Translations under genes and position numbers: made by a program
The notes under the pieces: generated by a model
The model's database searches: none
What the model was told of the DNA's origin: nothing
Seen by the model: only the letters and a program-made list of their open reading frames with translations
NCBI GenBank assembly: GCA_014871385.1
Contig: CM026426.1
Span: 54,747,265-54,811,264, forward strand
DNA: 64,000 nt
Direction of reading: 5' to 3'
Source: Ceratodon purpureus
Lineage: Eukaryota > Streptophyta > Bryopsida > Pseudoditrichales > Ditrichaceae
Shown here: positions 47,101 to 57,703 of the stretch, one piece after another
Position numbering within the stretch: the stretch's first letter is position 1
Layout: the number at the start of each line of letters is the position of its first letter

Positions 47101-47607
47101 GCTCACTGCAACTGCCCGTTGGGCATGCGAGGTAACATCTGCAAGCATATGGTGAAGGTGTTTAGGATGATAAACACGGAGGTTCACCCTGGAGACATCA
47201 TACGGTATGCTGGGACCTTGAGGGGGACGATTCAGAGTGGCTGCAGTACTGCTGGCCTGGACATGGGAGACGGGACAGGCGAAGCAGCAATCCAGGACAT
47301 CAGAGGGGCTGTCCTAAAGTCAGACGATCCTGAGAAGACGTACATCCAGATGAGGGGGTTCCTGGAGGAAGCGGATACTCTAGCGCTTGAGAATGTGGGT
47401 CTCCGGGAGCATTTCCTGGCTATCCAGGCTGAGGCCACAGGAAAGATGGTTGCACTGAAAGCCAAATCCGAGGCAGGCTTGCTGCACCCTCTCTCACAGC
47501 CGTCCTTCAAAGTGAATGCAGGGCCCAAGAATCTGCGGCGCTTCAAAGCATGCTCCGAGACTGGGACTAAGAAAAGGGCTGCCGGGCGAAGTAGGAAATG
47601 GGAGTAG
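44114..47607 (+). CDS. MURA-like transposase with DDE residues and SWIM finger
   Basis: Four exons with good GT-AG sites: 44114-44838, 44998-45988, 46115-46314 and 46429-47607; about 1,030 residues. I chose the ATG of MHDVQFGADAY because the frame upstream has no ATG; an earlier start is possible. Order: acidic N-terminus; Lys/Ala-rich coiled coil (QKLVEKAAKDAEKAAKDAEK, 45128-45187) with GRPKKKGK; a zinc-binding module (GCQCNF ... FHCMTHTNREGKECHG); RALSMDATFSTN (first Asp); FLVDNDQAELNAI (second Asp); LLCLWHTCKAW (C-x2-H); DTNAAVESYHANLKAIL (Glu); and the SWIM finger CNCPLGMRGNICKH. These are the hallmarks of MULE transposases. One base appears to be missing at about 46630 (between LQGD and QERFNFLK), shifting the frame once; without that the protein would be whole. 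It would cut and join the terminal repeats in the nucleus. Confidence 0.88.
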
Positions 47608-48038
47608 GACAGGGGAGTAATATGACAGAGGAGTACGAGGACAGGAGTTTATTAGGGGGGAAGAGTACTCTGTACAGGATAGACAGGGTATGCAGGTACT
47701 GTATGTATGTGTACTTAAACGAGTATTGTTACCTCAGTTTTCAGAGTACAAGAAGGCTATGGCATATGCCCAGCTTCTCTTTTCCCTGCCCAAGGAGGCT
47801 TCGGCTCCCACTCTAGTCCTTCTGTCATCTATGGTCGTCTTCGAAATTGTAGTGGGTGTGGAATTTTAGGCCACCCTTAAAATTCTGGAATCACTGTGCA
47901 CAAGAGACACGGTTGCAGTACTTCGTATTACTATAGTTCAGATTCTGTTCTCAGTCCCGCGGTCACCGAATTCAACATTGCAGACCTGGAGTTCAGAAAA
48001 CCTTCACTCCACCAAATTTCACTCTAGAAGGTTCAGCC

Positions 48039-48245
48039 ATGGTTGCCTGTCCTAAATAATCCTACACACAGGTTAACTAGAATTGGTTACCTGTCCTAAA
48101 TAATCCTACACACTGTGGTTCACAACAGTTGGTTACCTGTCCTGAATTATCCTACACAGAGGTTAACTACAATTGGTTACCTGTCCTAAATAATCCTACA
48201 CACTGTGGTTCACTGCAGTTGGTTACCTGTCCTAAATTACTGTAT
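48039..48245. repeat. Tandem repeat of about 45 bp (90-bp double unit)
   Basis: GGTTACCTGTCCTAAATAATCC starts at 48084, 48131, 48174 and 48221, with a variant at 48039. Alternate units are more alike, giving a 90-base double unit. Each carries the CTGTCCTAA motif found elsewhere in the element. Confidence 0.85.
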
Positions 48246-48927
48246 AATCCATGCTTCATTAATTTAATTGCCACTTGGTAACCCTTCTCCATTTGCAAAC
48301 GTAGCAACCTAGGGTACTCAATGAATATTTGATTTTCAATCTTTTTACTTTGCAGTTCTCCGGCTTTGGTCATGTTATATTTATGTAGTATTGCATGTTC
48401 TCGAGTGGTATGCTAAGAAGAAGAGGAGATTTAGGAAATAAAAATAAAATCATGGTTATACTGCGTGAGATAAACTCATACGAAGACCTCATGCTCTTGA
48501 AGGGGTCATTTAAAAGACCTTCTCTTCTTTAGGAACACATTTCACTTCCCGGTTTTCAATAAAAAAATTGTTCAGGGTCTGCGAATCATGAAACTGATGA
48601 ATCAAGCACCCTTCCGTTTCTCATGGCTTACAAGAATAATAGATTGCCTCTCCGGTTCATGTAGTCAACAACGTGATGGAGTACTACACTGGTGTCTTTA
48701 GCGTGCAGGAAAATTGCAGCGTTAACTCCAAAGTTGTAATCAACGCCTGATCGATAGCTGGAGTTTGCGAAATCAAGTTTTCATATGTAAAGGCTTTTTA
48801 CATGCAAATTCAGAAAATTCAAGTTCTCTCAGGAGTCCCATAAAAATTCAAAGGGTTCTGCAAGTTTAGGATGCTAATTTTAATTAACGCATACGGCTAC
48901 AAGGGCGGGAAGGGCATCGAATAATTC

Positions 48928-49290
48928 AACAAAGTGGGGCCTGCTTATTTCCTGCAACTTCTTCAGAAGACCTTCATCATGAACTGCCGTGAAGGGCACT
49001 AAACAAAGTGAAGCCTGATTTTGTTCTGCAACTTCTTCAGAAGACCTCCATCATGAAGTGCCGTGAAGGGGCATTAAACAAAATGAAGCCTCATTTTTTC
49101 CTGCAACTTCTTCAGAAGACATTCATCATAAAGTGCCGTGAAGGGGCACTAAACAAAGTGAAGCCCGATTTTTTCCTGCAACTTCTTCAGAAGACCTTCA
49201 TCATGAAGTGTCGTGAAGGGGCACTAAACAAAGTGAAGCCTGATTTTTTCCTGCAACTTCTTTACAATAGCTTCATCGGGAAGTACATGA
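48928..49290. repeat. 75-bp tandem repeat, about 4.7 copies
   Basis: Units start at 48928, 49001, 49076, 49151 and 49226. Consensus parts are AAACAAAGTGAAGCCTGATT, CCTGCAACTTCTTCAGAAGA and CATGAAGTGCCGTGAAGGGG. The length is a multiple of three, so a frame stays open across it (25-residue repeat FFLQLLQKTFI), but nothing else suggests translation. Confidence 0.9.
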
Positions 49291-50754
49291 AGAGGCAGTT
49301 AAGAATCTGAAGAACACCCGAACTTAGTATTCTGTTAATTTTGACCTTCACACCTCTTTTTTTGGCAATTAGATGTGGATTGATAAGTTGAACTACGCAC
49401 TAGTGATTCACTAATTTGACGCATCGACGCTCCTCAAATGTGTAGGAGTTCTTCTCTGTAGAGAAGCTCCACAACTTATCCAAATCTTTCTGGACTCACA
49501 ATTGAAGATGTCTTTGTATTCAGAGAGGGAGCCGCCCTAGTAAACGTTGGGGTTTTTCCACTTCCGAACATGAAGGCTATCACCTTCTTGTAGATTCCTA
49601 CTTTGGTGCATTCATAAACTTGATATAAGCACTTTGTTCTTCAGAATTTTGCACCAGGTTTTGAATTGAAGTTAAATATTTTGCTTTCCCTGCCTTGTAG
49701 ATCTTATTTATGTGTTTATGAACTTGACAAAGTTTACAACTCTCGATTCATACTTTTAATGTTCGGTTGCGTGAACATGTTTCTTAGCATAAACGTCCTC
49801 ACCGCTTACTGAAACGAGGGACTGTCGTAGCCAGCATCTTTGCGTACGACGCCGCCTCCCCATTCCTCCTCCTTAGCTCTACTCGCTCCACTCTTCGCCC
49901 TCGCTCCTTCCCATCGCCCTCGCCGTCTTCTCGATCTTTTTTTTTTTTGTCAGCCTGGCCATGGGGAATGATGGAATTCTAGGACGACGCTGCCTCCTTG
50001 TATTTTCGAGGAAATCCTCACCGCATTTAAAAACTTATTGCTCAGTGAAATGGATCCAACATAACGCTAAGTACTGATTTTTTTCTCCAACTTTTTCATC
50101 CAAAGGTCACATAACCCTAAACCCTACAACCTTCTATGAAAGCGCCTTTAAGTTCTATTTTTTTTTTCCGGAGTCTTCTTTTATTTTATTTTATTCGAGG
50201 ATTACAAATTTTTAATTTTTTTTCACAAGTTTAGTACCTTCGTCCTCACATGCATTGCCTACAGCCTCCTATCCTTTCACCTCACTGTATTAAATTCATA
50301 GCATTTACTTCTTGAAAGTTTAGAACATTTAGTTCCTCAGCATTCTAAATTTTACCAAAAATAGTACCTCGTGACCCCTTTTGATCACCCCTTTCTATCC
50401 CCTGGTCCGCACGGACCGCACATGTTTTTTATTTTTTCTTTTCTTTGTTGATTACTCTTATTTTTTTTCCATTGTTCAGTTCTTCTGGATTTTTTCTAAA
50501 TATATATATTTTATTTCTGAATTCTTTGCATATATTCTGTGGACTTCACTTATTTCCTAAATTTTCCCTGCCCTTACTCTTGGTTTTTTTTTTTTAATGT
50601 TTTTTCTGATTCATATTGATTTCCATCGTTCTCGTCATTTTCATTTTCTTCCTTTTTTTTCCATTTTGGGCGTTTGAATTCCTCCCCATTTGCCATTCCC
50701 TTTCATTAGCATCCTCAGTTTCATTTTCATCAATTTTTTTATTTTTTTTTTCTG

Positions 50755-50880
50755 GTTTTCCATTCTTCCCCATTTTCATTTTCGTCCCCATTTACTTTAA
50801 TTTCAGTTTTCCATTCTTCCCCATTTTCATTTTCATCCCCATTCTTTCTAATTTCAGTCTTCCCTTCTTCCCCATTCCCC
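50755..50880. repeat. 51-bp pyrimidine-rich tandem repeat
   Basis: TTTTCCATTCTTCCCCATTT with CATTTTC and a following TAATTTCAG occurs twice in near-perfect copies and once partially, inside a T/C-rich stretch (50.4-50.9 kb). Confidence 0.75.
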
Positions 50881-51565
50881 AGTTTCATGTACAAGAAGTC
50901 TCCACGTTAAATTTTGAAACACCTTTATTTTGGAGTCGCTTCTTGCCGAGTTTCGAGGAAATCCTCACCAGAATTGTATTTAGGACAGACATCTGTGGTC
51001 GTCCCTCTTTGTTTTTGCCCTTCCATGCTTTCTGTCCTAAATGTCCCCTGTCCTAAATTTCCTCCTCTCTACCTGTTCATTTAATTTAAATGAACTCGCC
51101 CGTAAAGCCCTGCCAGTCCCGCGCTTAGGACACAGGAATGAAGAGGACTTAGCATGGTAAAACCTTGATCTCCAGGGCTGCCGACCTCCGGCTCTGTCCT
51201 AATGGCGCAATGCTGAGATGGAGTTGCCTGATTTTTTTCCTACGGAGTTTCTGCACTTTTAATCAGTCTTCTTCGTGCTTCGAGTTAAGTATCAAACTCT
51301 GTACTAAATGTTAATACATTCACATGAGGAGGCAACATACGAATTTTGAAAGTGTATTTAAATTTCAGTGGTCACATACGAATGGTCTCTGGCCTAACGT
51401 ACTCCCAACCCCGTCCTCGGCAGCTGCCTAGCGTCCCCCCTACAAACCGCCCGTCCTAAACTGAACCAAGTAAGAGCAAGCAAAAACTGTCCCGGACTGA
51501 CTAATACAGAAGTAGCACCCTGCGAATTCTGCCTAGAAGAACTAAGGGGCAGCCAAGGAAACAAC

Positions 51566-54500
51566 TCATTCGCATGACGGTACAACGGGCTCCACGTCTT
51601 CCACCTGCTCGCATGAAGGGACCTCTGGCTCCACGCCTCCCGAAGCCTCGCACGAAGGGTTTTCAGGGTGCTTGCCTTCCACTTGCCCAGCATCCGGTGC
51701 GAGGTGCCACTCCCCCCCTGCATTGCGCTCGCCCGAGTTACTTCTCTCCATCCGGCTGAAAGCGCTGTCGCCCTCCAGACACGGCAAGACCAGCGGCATG
51801 TCGAACGTACACATCACCTGCGAGGGCAACGGTAAGTAATCCAAGTCATCCAAGTCCACTAAGATGTTCCAGTCGGCCAACTTCGCATGCATGTGGTACT
51901 GGCTGTTTGAGAGCATCTCCTTCGCTGCATCAAACAGTGACTCCCCCGCAGCCGGCCATTGCCCCGTAGCCTCCAGAGACCCCCACCCGTACTCGAGGTC
52001 GATGTTCTCGCGAAGGAGCAAGACTGTCCTAAAAGCCCCCGCGACCTTCTCTTGATCCACTCCTGCCTTGGTTACCCACATGTCCCGCAATATATCCTCC
52101 TTCCCCTGATCCATCACGTCCATGCATGCACGAATGAAGGTGGCGCGCCTCCACTGCTGGTAGCTCTCCACCTGCCCACCCTTGTCGTCCCCGACATCCA
52201 GCACCTCTCGGAAGACTTCCCAACTTTCTCCATGAATATCCATCGTGGGGAAATAAATTTTACCCACTCGTATGAGTTCCTCCATAGTGAGCATGACCTG
52301 CCTCGATCTCTTCATGAGAGTGTCCTCCGTCAGCCCGAGCACCGGACACAGCATGGGCACGCGAGCCCCTGTCTCGCTCCGACTGAAGAGTTTCAATGCC
52401 CTCGCAAAATGGGGCGGCTCGTTCTTCTCCCTGGCCTAGCGGTTCTCCCGCTCCATCCATTTGATGAGACCCTGGAACTCGTCCTCGGAGTGCTCACAGG
52501 GCCTGCAGAGGCAGGGTGGCAAAGGCAAGAGGATCATATGACTGAACAGAGGCGACCACCCCCATTCCCGAGCCTCCGCCGCAATACTCAGCTCCCGGTC
52601 GAATCTGGCCATCTCCTCAGCCACAAACGCAGCCCAGTTCTTCACCAACTGTTTCCTCGCCTCCACGGACTCCTCGTGCTCCTTCACCCGCGTTGCGTAG
52701 CTCAGTACGTCGTCGTGATACAAGTAGAAGTCTTGGATTTCCCTCTCGATGGCTGCCTCGCATTTGGACGTAAACGCCTCTTTGCACCTGTCCAGGAGCT
52801 TGAGGGACTGGATCGGCAGCGCATCCTGCAGTCATAAACCGGGGGGCAGCCACGATTAATCCTCGCCAATACACAAGGGCTGCTCGGAGAATGCATGGAA
52901 AGCACTCATAGGAATTCAGCAATGGCGACGGAAACTTACCGTGAGGTCTGGATTGAATTGCAGCGCCCCCCATGCATGGGCTACCATCCTAGGCAGTTGG
53001 CCCACCTCCTGCAGCTTCCGCAGCATCTCCACCGGGCCGTGAAGATCCTTCATGCAGTCCGCCGCGAGAATTGTCACTACTTGCTTCTGCAAGCAGTACA
53101 AGCCCGGCGGATGCCCGGGCTTCCTGGGGGCTGGCTTCACCTGATTATCCGGGTAGAGCGTTCGCGCCTTCTCCCTTGCTTCCTCTTGTATCTGCAGTCG
53201 CCGACTCTGTCGTCCCCCCTTGGCTTGCACCTGCTCCTTCCCCTTCGGCTGCCCTGCCTCCTTCCCCTTCGAAGCCTCTGCCCCCTTCCCCTTCGCACCA
53301 TCGTGGTCCTTCCCCTCCAAATGTTCTGTGTTTTTCCCCCACGCCTGCGCTCCCTCACTCCCTCCTGGCTTCCCATCCCCCTTCGACCCCGATGCCGGCT
53401 CGCGCTCCGCTGCTGGACCTGCATTTCCCACATTCCGCCTACCTCCCTTCACCGACGGGACCCACTCCTCCGAGGTGGTCTTCTGCTCCGAACTTGGGGA
53501 ACCCACACGCGGCCGCCTCTCGGTTACCTTTGTTGGAGTCGTTCCCGCCTGCTGTGTCGCGGCCCGTGCCCTTCCCCCGACCCCCGGAACGTTCTGCCCT
53601 TGATTCTTCGGCGTCCCTGCAGGGCTTCTCCCCCCGACCCCCGTGCTTCCTCCGCGGTCACCCTTACTCCCTCTCTTCCCGGCCGCAGTGGATGGCCCTG
53701 CTCCGCCCTTCGGCCCACTGCAGTCAGCACGGCGGCCCCCTCCCTCCTTACTCCCTTGCGCTCGACTGGGCCGCTGCCTCTTGGGCGACCCCGCTTTCAT
53801 CCAATCGTTGCGCTTCTTACGCAGCAGGTCCGCGACAGATGGCGGCTCTTCCTCCCTTGCCCGCTTCCCTTGTGTCGGCGTTTGCTGGGTCCCCCCCCTC
53901 GTATCTCCCCCCGTCTCCCTCTCTGGACTGGAGATCTCGACCACCTCCACACCTGCGCAACCACCCTGCCCCTCCTCCGAGCTCGTACCATCTTCCCCTG
54001 AATCGGTGCTTTCCCCATGTGTCTCCAACTCGTCTCCGTCCGTGTCTGGTGGCTTGGTTTTTTTTCCGAGCATCTGCCACGGTAGCTTGATGTTATACTT
54101 CCGAAACACCACCCGGGACTCCTTATTTCCATTCACCCCCATCGCCGGATAAATCTTGAGAGGGCCCCAGACATTGTACTCGTAACCCTCGCACATTTCC
54201 ATTTGCCGATGCCATCCCAGGTTTGCTTTGTCCACCATGTCTAGGTCGCAGTACTTGCAGTAGAATGGGATCTTGGTCCTGGCCTTCCCGACTGCCTCCG
54301 GTGCCGGCTTTGTCCTTCGCCACAGCAGGTTAACCTCCACCATCAGCCAGTCATATTCTGACATGGTGAAGGCGTCCCTATTCGGAGCGTATCCCACCCA
54401 TGTGCTGCAGCACACTATGACCCGCTCCGGGCCGAATTTTCCTTCCACCTGGAGCTGCAAAACCAGAGCCCCGATTCTTGAGAACTCCAAGTAGAATAGA

Positions 54501-54743
54501 AGAAGGTATTCAAAGAGAATGACAATAAAATTTGGAAATCATGTTTAGGATAACATGCAGATACGAGGGGAGAAGTTGTAGTCGCTTACCCCCGGGACAA
54601 CTCCTGGATCCATCTTCGCGATCTTGGACTGCCATTCCTTCGACAACGTCTTCACGTCCAGCTCTGTCGCCCTCAGCCTCAGCACATCGCAGGCGTCCTG
54701 CCGGGAGAGTCGAGACAGGTCTGGAGTGCTGGGATCATGGATC
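51566..54743 (-). CDS. Second MULE gene, large zinc-finger protein of unknown function
   Basis: Exons with matching phases: 54743-54591 (IHDPSTPDLSRLSRQDAC ... MDPGVVPG, GTAAGC donor), 54454-52940 (GTAAGT donor) and 52825-51566; about 970 residues, and the first coding exon may lie further upstream. Exon 2 has FYCKYCDLDMVDKANLGWHR followed by QMEMC, a C2H(C)-type finger, then an acidic stretch (DSGEDGTSSEEGQG), KRAREEE and a very long Gly/Lys/Pro-rich disordered part, then KQVVTILAADCMKDLHG. Exon 3 is helical (KLLDRCKEAFTSKCEAAIER; EVNRQ-like region) with a repeated tail VPSCE. A single TAG at 52436-52438 interrupts exon 3 after KWMERENR. It begins next to the right terminal repeat, the position of mudrB, but shows no similarity I can recall to MURB. 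Nuclear DNA-binding accessory role is inferred from position and finger. Confidence 0.75.
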
Positions 54744-54849
54744 TAGGCAGCGAAGGGCACCATCGTCAGGGCCCGGAGCAATGACATCGCGAGGGCGAAT
54801 AGAAATTCAACGGCAGAGGGGAAAGGTGGGGAGAGAAGAGCCAAGGTGA

Positions 54850-55808
54850 ACCTAGGTGGGGATACGAAGCCAAGGTGAACAGGAACTCGACAAAGAAGAA
54901 CATGGACAGCGTAAGGGAAGAGGCGGAGCCGAGACGCGATGGGACTGAAGAGGAGCTACTGTCGGAGGTTTACCATGCCCAATTGGATCCTCGAAGCTGC
55001 GACGGATCCCGAACACAAGGTCCCCGGAAGATGGAAAGAAGAGGAGACCAACCTTGAATACGACCCTAAACCCTAATACAGTGGTAGGACAGACCGAGAC
55101 GAGGACAGGAAATCGAGAAGAACATGAAGACACGAAGACATTAGGACAGCAAAACTAGGTGACTACAAGACAACATAAAACTTCAAAACAAAGGGCAAAG
55201 CTCAAACGGGAAGAGAGGTACGATGCTCAGTACTGACCAGCGCCTATAGAGGTCCCATGGCAGTAGCCTCACTTGATTTCACGCTTCCGACACCTCCTGC
55301 CCACGTCGCGTGTCCACACGCACGAAGACGCCCTCCATTGCCGAAGCTTGGTGCCCACCTGCAGTCCGAGATGCAATCGCCTTCCTCACCGTCACAATGG
55401 CACCGCTGTCCAAGGACACAGAACGCGTCCCCGCCTCCTGGCCAGCACCCTCCCGAAGTCTAAAACCTAGGAGGAAACATGGGCCCCGGGATCGCCCACC
55501 TGGCCTCCAGAACTCCAGTCGGTCGACAGCCTCCGAGGGGTTTACGAGTCTTCAATCGCAGCCTCAAACTCGCACTTGACCAACCCTGGACGCTCGAAGA
55601 CAGCCTGCCCCTCTATCCCGGAGAAGGAATGCTCATGGCCACCTAACCTAACCCTGACCACGATATCACAGAATGCACAAACATCCTAAACCCCTAACCT
55701 CTGCTAATACACACCCTAAACGCCATAGCCATTGTGAGTAAACCCTACCTTAGAATTCAAAACCTGCCTGTCCTAAACTCAGGGGCAAAACGTCGAATCA
55801 TGCTGAAT
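54850..55808. other. Probable leader and promoter of the second MULE gene
   Basis: Lies between the first placed exon and the right terminal repeat. It contains several ACCCTAA-type boxes (about 55067, 55685, 55719) and TAGGACAG motifs (about 55085 and 55143). Frames on both strands are short and unlike proteins. An untranslated first exon on the minus strand is likely. Confidence 0.4.
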
Positions 55809-56083
55809 GCACAACGGGGGAGACGTCGCGGGGCGCGGGGGTGGAGGCTCGACGAGGGTGACGGGACGGGGATGAAGAATGGCTGACGGACAGACAGGGC
55901 GGGGAGCGGGAGCCCGGGCGCGGGGGCTCACCACGGGCGCGGGGGCTCACCACGGGCGCGCGGGGCTTCGCCCAGGGTCGGGGACAGCCTGGTTCGGGGA
56001 GGGGGAGGGTCGGGGGGCGTTGCGCTGCCCCTGCCCGCGTGAGGGGCGGCTGCAACGCTCGATGGGGCAAAATAGAGAGACCC
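55809..56083. repeat. MULE right terminal inverted repeat (275 bp)
   Basis: Complement of 43406-43661 with one additional 19-base unit: the CGCGGGGGCTCACCACGGG block occurs twice in tandem at about 55919-55957 and once in the left repeat. Otherwise no mismatch was seen. Confidence 0.95.
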
Positions 56084-56093
56084 GGTGTGGCCC
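56084..56093. repeat. Target site duplication, right
   Basis: GGTGTGGCCC directly after GAGAGACCC of the right end, identical to 43396-43405. Confidence 0.9.
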
Positions 56094-57700
56094 TTGTATC
56101 AGAGGGATGACACAGTCAAACATGCGGCGACGCCAATCGACGGCCTAGGACGCCCGAGGCAGTGTCAAGGGTTTTCGCTTCTCGGTAGGGAATGGAAGCA
56201 CCTTGTATTCGGGTGATTGAAAGGTGGACGCTGGGCCTGGTGTTCGTGATGGGGACGTTGGGTGCGGTGAGGAGGTTTTTCAAGTTGGTGTCCGGTCAAG
56301 CTCAGTGTTGGCGCATCTAGAGATGAGTTCAGATCGAAAGTTCTACTAGAACTTGCTAGTCGGTATGCAGGGATGTCGAGAGGGTGGGAGATGGTGGCCT
56401 ATCCTATTGACGACAATGCAGCTGGTGTTGCGTTCTGGAGTGGACTTCTGTTGTGACCAGAGAACGCCTGGCGGGTCTAGTGGTGATTTAGATGGAGGAA
56501 TTTGGGTGGAGTTTCAGATCTGGTTTACAGGTGGTGTTGGCATCGAGCTCGTGTACTGCACTGCTAGGTTGGGCCATCTTCTTGATGATGATACTAGCGT
56601 AGTCTTCATCAGCCGCGTCTAGGTTCATCTTCTGGGGCTTATGATCTGGGGTAATTTGATGACGTTAGACGCGAGAGAGTGAGATCATATGATCGGAGAT
56701 AGGGGACGGTTGATGGAATTGGCGGTCAATGGATCAGCATCTTTTGGCGATTATTGTCGATGTGTAGTTCTACTTACCCGATCATGCCGGACTGGGTGGT
56801 CGTGTAATGGTACGCGACAGGTTGCACTTACCGCGTTGTCGTTGTACTTTTTGTCTTTTCGATGTTATATCTGTTGAAATCGGGAAGTGGCGTTTGCTGT
56901 GAGGCTACTTGCCTTTTGGGCTCCTGGAATTGCGGCTCGTACACGAGCAGTGCTGGGATGGGAGCCGAGGTAGTTATGTAGTGGCATTAGGTTCACACCA
57001 TGGTTTTGATGACAGGTTTACGACGTTCTGGACCGTAGTAATCTTGCGCAGGGAATGCTAGCATCGGCTATGGATTGTGTCAGGGCAAGACAAAGCAGCA
57101 GCGTTCAGATGAGTTGTAAGAATGGAGCTGGTGGTGGACTTCAGTTGTAGGGTCAGCAGCTACCGTTTCTTATGCTTAGCAGTTTCAGCGAACAAGAATA
57201 TTTGACAACATTGTGGGTATTTCCAACGGCTTGTAGTCCGTGTAGAGTCGTTACCGGGGCTCAAAGTGAGTCGGAATTCTCACCATCTGGTTCTGGAATA
57301 ACTTAGTTGGACGATGCTATTATTAGCATTCGAGTTATGACGTTTGTGGTTTGAACCAAGAAGAGGCAAGACAAAGATATTGGTTTACGAAGTGAGTGAG
57401 GTGGAGATGTGTTGTTGATGTTTGAAGGCGATTACATTTTTACAGATACTTCACTTGGCTACTTGGACCATTGTAATGATGGATGGAAGCGTTTTGAATC
57501 GTGACTTGTTGATATTTTCTCCTGCAGGTCTTAATATTGGTTCTGAGTAAAGGCAGAAATCACAAGTTGTGGCCCGTTTGAGGCGAACATTCTACTCGAT
57601 TCGAAATTTAGGACTGTATTTGATGTACTAGGAACATTTTTGAGAGTGAGTAAATGGAGTTGAGAGGTTAAATATCTCTAAGGTGAAGGCTGATCAAGAA
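56094..57700. promoter_or_regulatory. Upstream region of the BPP-like gene
   Basis: Unique-looking DNA with no recognised protein or repeat. It probably holds the promoter and 5' leader (perhaps with a leader intron) of the gene starting at 57704. The MULE inserted about 1.6 kb upstream of that start and could alter its expression. Confidence 0.35.
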
Positions 57701-57703
57701 GCC

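Larger units (their letters stand above)
47608..51390. other. MULE intergenic region between convergent genes
   Basis: Non-coding, rich in pyrimidine runs and tandem repeats (listed separately). It contains 3' ends of both genes and repeated CTGTCCTAAA motifs (for example 51021, 51047, 51197). The frames seen in it (49008-49310, 50616-51056) are products of repeats and T-rich DNA. Confidence 0.6.
43406..56083. mobile_element. Near-intact Mutator-like element (MULE), 12,678 bp, two genes
   Basis: Bounded by long, GC-rich terminal inverted repeats starting GGGTCTCTCTATTTTGCCCC and flanked by a 10-base target duplication (GGTGTGGCCC), both typical of Mutator-like elements. It carries a plus-strand MURA-like transposase (44114-47607) and a large minus-strand gene starting near the right end (54743-51566), convergent as mudrA and mudrB are in maize MuDR. 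Between them lie about 4 kb of pyrimidine-rich DNA with several tandem repeats. Motifs CTGTCCTAA / TTAGGACAG recur through the non-coding parts. Identity of the terminal repeats over 256 bases (apart from one 19-base unit) implies insertion very recently on an evolutionary scale. Each gene shows one apparent lesion, so this copy may be just dead, or the lesions may be sequencing errors. Confidence 0.93.

Noticed and set aside
49008-49310. A 100-residue repeat protein (FFLQLLQKTF repeats)
   Set aside because: The frame exists only because the tandem unit is 75 bases long; there is no start context, splice support or conserved flank.
52895-54152. Long plus-strand frames of 339 and 368 residues, very rich in Pro, Ser and Leu
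   Set aside because: They are the opposite-strand shadow of the low-complexity, GC-rich exon of the second MULE gene, which has matching splice sites and phases on the minus strand.
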